Of a stretch of 6,671 nt of DNA, positions 1 to 4,842 are shown piece after piece. The first letter of the stretch is position 1. Each line of letters starts with the position of its first letter. The translations under genes and the position numbers were made by a program. The DNA is taken from positions 1 through 6,671 of the forward strand of contig CALFIU010000148.1 of assembly GCA_937877455.1 (NCBI GenBank). Direction: 5' to 3'. This stretch comes from an uncultured Bacteroidales bacterium (GTDB taxonomy: Bacteria > Bacteroidota > Bacteroidia > Bacteroidales > UBA3824). The notes under the pieces are model-generated. The model worked only from the letters and a program-made list of their open reading frames with translations, was not told where the DNA came from and made no database searches.

Positions 1-140
1 TAAAGTATAGTTACGTTGCGTATGGAAATTGCACTTCGAATCTTAATTTAAGAAATAATCGCAATTACTTACTATTCACTTATTACCACGCTGCGCGAAT
101 CCCAATCCGCACGGCGTTTCAATTTTCAACTTTCAATTTC
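1..140. other. AT-rich intergenic stretch with TTTCAA low-complexity tract
   Basis: I see no supported gene here. Positions about 117-150 are a degenerate run of TTTCAA/TTTCAAC/TCTCAA units with a period near 7 bp, of a kind I associate with intergenic DNA in Bacteroidota. Positions 41-53 form a small palindrome (TCTTAA, one T, TTAAGA), too short and AT-rich to be called a terminator with confidence. Confidence 0.4.
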
Positions 141-233
141 TCAATTTCCAATCCCTTCTTGCGTCAGCGTAATCTTTTCTATCGTTCCATCAGCACGAAA
201 AAGGAGAGGTTCTACGCAAACTTGACGGCGGCA
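141..233 (-). pseudogene. Decayed C-terminal fragment, possibly of a GH43-type glycosidase
   Basis: Reading the minus strand from 233 down to a TGA stop at 143-141 gives about 30 codons containing CVEPLLFRADGTIEKI followed by TLTQEGIGN. The pattern 'VCVE-x-L-x-(F/Y)-x-x-DGTI' followed by a 'T-x-EG' tail resembles the C-terminal strands of Bacteroidota glycoside hydrolase family 43 enzymes (arabinosidases and xylosidases). The frame closes at a TAG at 248-246, and the DNA beyond it is the repeat array and the ATPase gene, so the rest of any such gene is absent from this window. It is best read as a remnant left by a rearrangement or by insertion of the neighbouring cassette. The family assignment is from memory of the pattern. 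The fragment could also be chance coding-like sequence. Confidence 0.35.
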
Positions 234-273
234 TAAACATTGTTGCTATTTTGGACAAAAAATACCGCAAAAA

Positions 274-305
274 TTTGCATAAAACCTCAGAAAGGTGTAT
301 TTTTG
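274..305 (+). promoter_or_regulatory. Probable Bacteroidota-type promoter of the DUF4143 ATPase gene
   Basis: TTTG at 274-277 is followed after 20 nt by TATTTTTG at 298-305, which fits the Bacteroidota primary sigma factor consensus TTTG / TAnnTTTG. A start of transcription would be expected shortly after 305. Repeat unit 1 (282-300) lies inside the promoter, and units 2 and 3 would lie in the 5' leader of the mRNA. It was located by pattern only. Confidence 0.5.
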
Positions 306-366
306 CGCATAATTAAACCTCAGAAAGGTGTATAATCGCTAAAAATTAAACCTTAGAAAGGTGTAT
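282..366 (+). repeat. Three 19-bp repeats with exact 33-bp period, leader of ATPase gene
   Basis: The unit AAACCTCAGAAAGGTGTAT occurs at 282-300 and 315-333, and again at 348-366 with one C-to-T change (AAACCTTAGAAAGGTGTAT). Start-to-start spacing is exactly 33 bp both times, about three helical turns, while the 14-bp spacers (301-314 and 334-347) are mostly unlike each other apart from a shared final AATT. Each unit has a dyad ACCT-N5-AGGT that could form a small hairpin in RNA or a protein-binding half-site pair in DNA. In unit 3 the change extends the possible stem to ACCTT/AAGGT with loop AGA. The array is not coding: all forward frames through it close. The position, from inside the likely promoter to 5 bp before the ATG, suggests an operator or leader regulatory element, possibly autoregulatory. 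That role is inference. Confidence 0.85.
357..363 (+). promoter_or_regulatory. Shine-Dalgarno-like site inside repeat unit 3
   Basis: AAAGGTG at 357-363 lies 8 nt before the ATG at 372 and supports that start. It is part of the third repeat copy, so the repeat sequence and the ribosome binding site are the same DNA. The same AAAGGTG core is present in units 1 and 2 without a start codon at the matching distance. Confidence 0.5.
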
Positions 367-371
367 TAACT

Positions 372-1724
372 ATGCTTAAAAGAAAGATATACAGCGAGTT
401 GCTAAAATGGAAAAATCAGAGCAACGGAACGTCAGCGGCTATTATAGAGGGCGCAAGACGTACCGGCAAAAGTTTTATTGCCGAACTATTCGCCAAACAA
501 GAATATCAATCTTACGTATTGATTGATTTCAGCAAAGCACCGCAACAAGTGAAAGATTGGTTTGAACTGTATATGGAAGACATTGACACTCTGTTGTTTA
601 ATATAAAACTTCATTACAATGTCAAACTTGTAGAACGCCATTCGGTAATTATTTTTGACGAAGTTCAAGATTGCCCTAAGGCAAGGGCTGGCATCAAACA
701 TCTTGTTAAAGATGGTCGATTCGATTACATTGAAACGGGATCGCTAATCAGCATAAAACGGAATGTCAAAAACATACTTATACCAAGCGAAGAATACCTA
801 ATAAATATACTGCCGATGGATTTTGAGGAGTTTCTGTGGGCAACCGACAATGAAATGCTTATGCAGTACATAAAGAGTTGCTTTGAAAAACGCAAACCTC
901 TCGGAGATTTTCACCGCAAGGCAATGGATTTGTTTCGTCAATATTTGATAGTTGGTGGAATGCCTCAGGCTGTGCAGGTATATGTGGATACACACGATTT
1001 TGACAAAGTGGATTTGGTTAAGCGTCAAATACTCAACCTTTACCGCAACGACATTCGCAAATATGCAGAAAGATTAGAAATGCGGGTAACGTCGATTTTT
1101 GACGCTCTGCCCGGTCAACTCCAAAAACACGAAAAGAAATTCAGACTTACCGCTCTCAAAGCGGAGGCTCGTATGCGCGATTATGAGGATGCCTTTTTGT
1201 GGCTCGACGATGCAAAAATCATTAATTGTTGCTACAATTCCACCGAACCAAATGTTGGATTGCGTTTAAACGAGGAACGCACAACTCTCAAATGCTATAT
1301 GGGCGACACGGGTCTGTTGATTAGTCACACTTTCAACAATAAAAATATCGTTGATGAGGCCATATATCAGAAACTTATGTTTCAAAAATTGGAAATAAAC
1401 GAAGGTATGTTGATTGAAAACATTGTGGCTCAAATGCTTACCGCATCAGGACACAAATTGTTTTTTTTCAGCAAATACGATGAAAAATCCGCTGAAAACC
1501 GTATGGAAATTGACTTTCTGATACAAAAAGCCTCGATAACAAGTCGCCATAACATTTCACCGTTAGAAGTAAAATCCACTAACCGTTATACAACAACATC
1601 GCTTTTAAAACTTCGCCAAAAATACGGTCAGTATCTTTCTACACCATTCGTTTTATACACCGCCGATTTGAAAGAAGATAACGGCATCGTTTATCTCCCG
1701 ATATATATGACGGGATTGCTTTAA
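372..1724 (+). CDS. AAA+ ATPase with DUF4143-type C-terminal region
   Basis: This 450-residue protein has an N-terminal P-loop ATPase domain and a C-terminal DUF4143-like region. Visible motifs are Walker A GARRTGKS (residues 27-34), Walker B VIIFDEVQ (92-99) and a sensor-like ETGSLI (121-126). The segment FRQYLIVGGMPQAV near residue 190 is characteristic of these ATPases. The C-terminal part carries a PD-(D/E)XK-like pattern: Glu in LIENIVAQML, Asp in EIDFLI, then LEVKS. Members are widespread, often multicopy, predicted cytoplasmic proteins of unknown biological role, so no substrate can be given. The ATG at 372 is preceded by AAAGGTG at a good distance, and the stop is TAA. The gene is alone on its strand, convergent with the DXS-like gene, and its leader carries the 33-bp-period repeats. 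By eye it is more AT-rich than the operon to its right, which fits horizontal acquisition. The family call is firm; the function is not. Confidence 0.9.
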   Translation: MLKRKIYSELLKWKNQSNGTSAAIIEGARRTGKSFIAELFAKQEYQSYVLIDFSKAPQQVKDWFELYMEDIDTLLFNIKLHYNVKLVERHSVIIFDEVQDCPKARAGIKHLVKDGRFDYIETGSLISIKRNVKNILIPSEEYLINILPMDFEEFLWATDNEMLMQYIKSCFEKRKPLGDFHRKAMDLFRQYLIVGGMPQAVQVYVDTHDFDKVDLVKRQILNLYRNDIRKYAERLEMRVTSIFDALPGQLQKHEKKFRLTALKAEARMRDYEDAFLWLDDAKIINCCYNSTEPNVGLRLNEERTTLKCYMGDTGLLISHTFNNKNIVDEAIYQKLMFQKLEINEGMLIENIVAQMLTASGHKLFFFSKYDEKSAENRMEIDFLIQKASITSRHNISPLEVKSTNRYTTTSLLKLRQKYGQYLSTPFVLYTADLKEDNGIVYLPIYMTGLL

Positions 1725-1768
1725 TTTTGAGATATGTCCGCTGTATTTGTTTGTGGAATATGAATGAG

Positions 1769-1823
1769 CACTCCGCCAAACAAGCAATTTTTTGTCGATT
1801 CCTGCGGAGTGTTTTCAAATTTT
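1769..1823 (+). terminator. Probable hairpin terminator of the ATPase gene
   Basis: CACTCCGC at 1769-1776 and GCGGAGTG at 1804-1811 form a perfect 8-bp GC-rich stem, extendable by one G-T pair (1768/1812). The loop is 27 nt and could pair weakly inside (ACAA/TTGT). TTTT (1812-1815) and then CAAATTTT follow on the plus strand. It lies 44 bp after the stop of the ATPase gene, between two convergent genes. On the minus strand no T-run follows the stem, so I assign it to the plus-strand gene only. The long loop lowers confidence. Confidence 0.5.
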
Positions 1824-1861
1824 ATAGTTTGCGAAATGCTGTCTGATACGATAAATTGTTT

Positions 1862-3616
1862 TTAGCAAATTGTCTTCACCCTCTCGACAATCTTCTCCGC
1901 CGTTATGCCGAGCGATTCGAGAAGTTGCTGTGGGTTGTAGCGGTCGTAGAATTTCTTTTCGAGTCCGAGGTTGATTACCTTCATATCCGACGGACCATAA
2001 TACGATGCTATTTTTTCACCGAAACCGCCGTCCACAATGCCGTCTTCCAACGTGATAACAAGGCTGTGGCGTGATTTCAGATTCTCCAAAAGTTCTTTGT
2101 CCAAACCACTTCCAAACCGGGGATTGACAAGCGTCGGCTTGAATCCAAGTTCATTCTCGATGGCTGCGGCTGCCTCTTCGCCTTTCTGATAGAAATCGCC
2201 AAGGGCAACGATTGCGACCTTCTCGCCTTGCTGTTCCACCTTGTATTTGTTGATGTCGCCGAACGATTTGTCCGCCGCACGGTGAGCCACCGCATTGCCA
2301 GGAATCAGTATCAAAACAGGGTGTTCTTTTTGGTCGATGGACCAGTCGAGCATATTGACGTACTCTTCGGCACTCGACGGGCAGAGCACCACCAAATTAG
2401 GTATGTTGGTGAAGGCTGCCAATCCGAAGATTCCGAGATGCGTCACGTCAGTGAGTCCGTCGAAAGCGGTGAAATTCATCAGCATTGTCACGGGTGCGTT
2501 GTTGATGCAAACATCTTGCGAAATCTGGTCGTAGGCACGTTGAAGGAAGGTCATATTGGTAACAAGCAACGGTTTGGCTCCGTTGGTGGCAATGCCCGAC
2601 GCAATGGCAACGGCGGCTTCTTCTGCAATGCTGGTGTCGATATATTGACGTCCGAGTTGAGCACGTTCCTCTATTCCCAAACCTACCGACATTGGCATTG
2701 CCGGTGTTACCACAATGACATCCTTGTCGTTTTTCACCTTGTCTAAAATGTACTTTGCTGTGATACTTGTGTATGATTCTCCACTGCCGAAATCTACGGT
2801 TGGCTTGCCCGTCGCACGGTCGAACGGCATACACCAGTGCCAGGCCTCACGATTTACCTCGGCAAGACGGTAGCCTTTCCCTTTCTGCGTATGTATGTGG
2901 ACTACAACGGGTTGCGTTGAGTCTTTCACTTTCTCAAACACCTTGATGAGCGATGCGATGTCGTTGCCGTTTTCTTCATAGATATAATCCAACCCAAACG
3001 CACGAAACCAATTGTTTTGCGCCTTGCCGTTGCTCTCACGCAATTCTTTGAGATTCTGATAGATACCGCCGTGAGTTTCGGCAATTGCCTGTTCGTTGTC
3101 GTTGACAATGATGATGAAATTGCTACCAAGTTCCGACCCTGCCACGTTGAGTGCTTCCATCGCCTCGCCGCCCGAAAGCGAACCGTCGCCGATGACCGCC
3201 ACGATGTTTTCTCTGCGGTCGAGAATGTCGCGCCCCTTGGCAAGTCCGAGGGCAAGCGCGATGGACGTGGAGGTGTGTCCGATGTTAAAAAAGTCATGTT
3301 CGCTTTCCTCCGGATTTGAATATCCCGAATCTTCGGCAAACCTTGTGTCGTCGAGGTATCCCGCCTTGCGACCCGTGAGAATCTTGTGGGGATAGCTCTA
3401 GTGCGAAACGTCGAAAACAAACTTGTCTTTGGGCGAATCAAAAACGTAATGCATTGCTATTGAGGCTTCTACAAAACCAAAGTTAGGACCAAAGTGTCCG
3501 CCGACTTTTGTGAGCCTATTGAACAACGCCTCGCGAATTTCACCGGCGAGAGTTTCCAATTCGCTAATCGTCAGTTTCTTAACATCCGCAGGGGAGTTGA
3601 TGTTGTCTAATATCAT
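1862..3616 (-). pseudogene. Short-form 1-deoxy-D-xylulose-5-phosphate synthase-like gene with in-frame TAG
   Basis: This is a thiamine diphosphate-dependent transketolase-family gene of 584 codons. Canonical DXS, about 620-640 residues, condenses pyruvate and glyceraldehyde 3-phosphate to DXP for the MEP isoprenoid, thiamine and pyridoxal pathways. Recognisable parts are GGHFGP (39-44), SYPHKILTGR (74-83), GHTSTS, the cofactor motif GDGSLSGG (143-150) with NDN (172-174), HTQKGKGY (242-249), the catalytic Glu in SIAEEAAV (Glu332), FLQRAYDQ (357-364) and a C-terminal domain with LEDGIVDGGFG (523-533). Codon 73 (3400-3398) is TAG where the family has Gln. The frame is otherwise open from the ATG at 3616 to the TAA at 1862, so a single CAG-to-TAG change explains it. 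Translation would stop after 72 residues, and a restart at an internal GTG would lose the cofactor-contacting His41 and His72. The 'DRAG' motif of canonical DXS is replaced by MNFTA (380-384), so this is a divergent paralogue whose reaction is uncertain. It begins 8 bp after the lipoprotein gene and is probably cotranscribed with it. Confidence 0.85.
3398..3400 (-). other. In-frame TAG replacing conserved Gln in the DXS-like gene
   Basis: The minus strand reads GTT TCG CAC TAG AGC TAT CCC CAC, i.e. V-S-H-stop-S-Y-P-H, where relatives have V-(G/S)-H-Q-(S/A)-Y-P-H. One G on the plus strand changed to A would produce it. Two other genes here (the ATPase ending at 4843 and hsdS ending at 6510) stop at TAG exactly where their families end, which argues against a genetic code in which TAG means Gln. 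A recent nonsense mutation or a sequencing or assembly error is more likely. Confidence 0.85.
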
Positions 3617-3624
3617 GTTTCTTT

Positions 3625-4731
3625 TTACTTCAATTTTCCATACACCTCATCGTCAACCGCTTCCAGCCATTCGTTGCTGTTGCTGGGTTTGGCGTCGGCG
3701 TGGTAGGTCAGGTGCTGCATCCAACTGTCCTTGGCGGCTCCGTGCCAGTGCTTTACGCCTTCGGGAACGGCTATCGTAACACCCGGTTTTAGTTCAACGA
3801 CTTCTTTGCCCCATTCCTGATACCATCCGCGGCCGCTTACGCATATCAACATCTGCACCGCGCCGTGGTGAACGTGCCAATTGTTGCGGCAACCGGGTTC
3901 AAAGGTTACGTTGCAAAGTCCGTAGTCCAAGACCGCCAAGTAACTATTGCCCGTAAAATATTGAGCGTAAGCCGTATTGGGATTTCCAAGCGGCCATTCC
4001 GACGGCGAAATTACAGGTGCTTGGTTGCCATTTGCTGTTGCGATTGCAGCCTCACAACGTTGCGCCTCGGCATTAAGTCCGTGATTGCGAAGCGAAGTTA
4101 CAATGCCTTGCAACTGTGCATCGGTAACGCCCATATTTTTTGCGCCTCTGACGTGTGCATTTATTTGAGGCATAACGCCTTGCAAACCGCTCAATGCGCT
4201 TACGGTAACAAGTTCACGGTCGGCGTGTGTGAGAACGTCGCGGGCAAAGATGTCGCCAAAAAGATGCGCTTTGAGGTAATAATCTTCGGCAGGGCAAAAT
4301 TCGTAATTGAAAGGCTGACCGGTGAGTTTGGTCTGAATTTCAGTGCCTTGTGTGAGAGCGTTGTAATCCGACGGCATCGGCGACGATTCTGCGCCTTGAT
4401 TGATGTCAGTGCGTTGAGCGATAACCTTTTGCAATGTTCCCAACGAGTTGAGCGAGCGCGGAAAACCCGTGTAGGCATAGAGTTGCGAAAGTGCCTCTTT
4501 GATTTGATTTGCAGAGAGTTTGGCGTCGAAACCCTCGTTGATGGCGTTCAAGAGCGACGATTGGTCGCCACGAGCCTCATTGCAAGCGATTGCGGTGATG
4601 GCAGAGGCTTGTTGTTCGGTAAAAGTCAATTTGGACATATCTTTCATATTGTCAGTGCTTTTAGAATTGTTGTTGCAGCCCGACACTATTACCAATGCCG
4701 TAAGTGCTGCGATGATTGTCTTTAACTTCAT
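3625..4731 (-). CDS. Lipoprotein with carboxymuconolactone decarboxylase-like and cupin domains
   Basis: This 368-residue protein starts with a lipoprotein signal: MKLK, a hydrophobic stretch (6-16) and the lipobox VSGC with Cys19. The next residue is Asn, so outer-membrane anchoring is plausible. Residues about 34-110 and 128-232 look like two carboxymuconolactone decarboxylase (CMD) helical units. The second includes AHLFGDIFARDVLTHADREL and NAHVRGAKNMGVT. No AhpD-type CxxC pair is present, so thiol peroxidase-linked activity is not supported. Residues about 255-345 are a cupin: G280-x5-H286-x-H288-x4-Q293-x6-G300, then P323-x-G325-x2-H328 (VPEGVKHWHGA). Gln in place of the usual metal-ligand Glu, and the signatures GRGWYQEWG and HWHGA, match a subgroup commonly fused to CMD domains. 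The substrate is unknown; a small-molecule or quinone-like compound in the periplasm is only a guess. It is the first gene of the pair with the DXS-like gene. The ATG at 4731 is supported by the signal peptide and by a TAnnTTTG box 23 nt upstream. Confidence 0.87.
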   Translation of the reverse strand: MKLKTIIAALTALVIVSGCNNNSKSTDNMKDMSKLTFTEQQASAITAIACNEARGDQSSLLNAINEGFDAKLSANQIKEALSQLYAYTGFPRSLNSLGTLQKVIAQRTDINQGAESSPMPSDYNALTQGTEIQTKLTGQPFNYEFCPAEDYYLKAHLFGDIFARDVLTHADRELVTVSALSGLQGVMPQINAHVRGAKNMGVTDAQLQGIVTSLRNHGLNAEAQRCEAAIATANGNQAPVISPSEWPLGNPNTAYAQYFTGNSYLAVLDYGLCNVTFEPGCRNNWHVHHGAVQMLICVSGRGWYQEWGKEVVELKPGVTIAVPEGVKHWHGAAKDSWMQHLTYHADAKPSNSNEWLEAVDDEVYGKLK

Positions 4732-4754
4732 AATGTTTTGTTTTTATTGCAACG

Positions 4755-4762
4755 CAAAGATA
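4755..4762 (-). promoter_or_regulatory. Probable -7 promoter element of the lipoprotein/DXS-like operon
   Basis: The minus strand has TATCTTTG (TAnnTTTG) here, 23 nt before the ATG, almost the same distance as for the ATPase gene starting at 6420 (24 nt). The only TTTG upstream (4778-4775) is 12 nt away, too close for a good -33 element. The promoter may therefore be weak without an activator, which fits the direct repeats just upstream. Confidence 0.45.
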
Positions 4763-4782
4763 ACTGTTATTTCGCAAAAAAT

Positions 4783-4811
4783 AGTTTCACTTTTGACGTG
4801 TAAAGTTTCAC
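4783..4811 (-). promoter_or_regulatory. Direct repeat AGTTTCAC, 21-bp spacing, candidate activator site
   Basis: AGTTTCAC (plus strand; GTGAAACT on the minus strand) occurs at 4783-4790 and 4804-4811, exactly 21 bp apart, i.e. two helical turns on the same DNA face. The proximal copy sits 20-27 bp upstream of the TATCTTTG box, where a -33 element should be. Paired direct repeats with about 21-bp spacing touching the -35/-33 region are the known geometry of AraC/XylS-type activator sites. No regulator gene is in the window. The repeats are observed; the regulatory role is inferred. Confidence 0.4.
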
Positions 4812-4842
4812 AAAATGAAGAAAAAATGTTTTTTGTTAAAAC

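Noticed and set aside
41..53. Palindrome TCTTAA-T-TTAAGA
   Set aside because: Short and AT-only apart from one pair; expected by chance in such DNA and not linked to a gene end.
282..366. CRISPR-like array (repeats separated by variable spacers)
   Set aside because: Repeats are only 19 bp and spacers 14 bp, with three units, no cas genes, and the last unit overlapping a ribosome binding site. It does not fit CRISPR dimensions.
1862..3202. Independent shorter DXS-like gene starting at the GTG at 3202
   Set aside because: The GTG is the Val of the conserved strand IVAVIGDG; starting there would remove the N-terminal thiamine diphosphate-binding residues. It is a codon inside the gene, not a start.
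2926..3441. Minus-strand open frame (171 codons) overlapping the DXS-like gene in another frame
   Set aside because: Arg/Ser/Thr-rich out-of-frame translation; the DXS motifs lie in the other frame on both sides of the TAG, so this is not a frameshifted continuation.
3837..3870. Gln in place of the metal-ligand Glu in cupin motif 1 as evidence of lost activity
   Set aside because: Other signatures (GRGWYQEWG, HWHGA) match a cupin subgroup in which Gln at this position is usual, so it is a subgroup trait.
3865..4725. Long plus-strand open frame (286 codons) opposite the CMD-cupin gene
   Set aside because: It is antisense to a gene with a clear signal peptide and cupin motifs; its translation is rich in Arg/Cys/Val with no recognisable domain. 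It is a shadow frame.
4812..4842. Possible terminator after the AAA-like ATPase gene (A/T runs AAAAAAC-ATTTTTT)
   Set aside because: Only A-T pairing with no GC stem; not distinguishable from AT-rich intergenic DNA.
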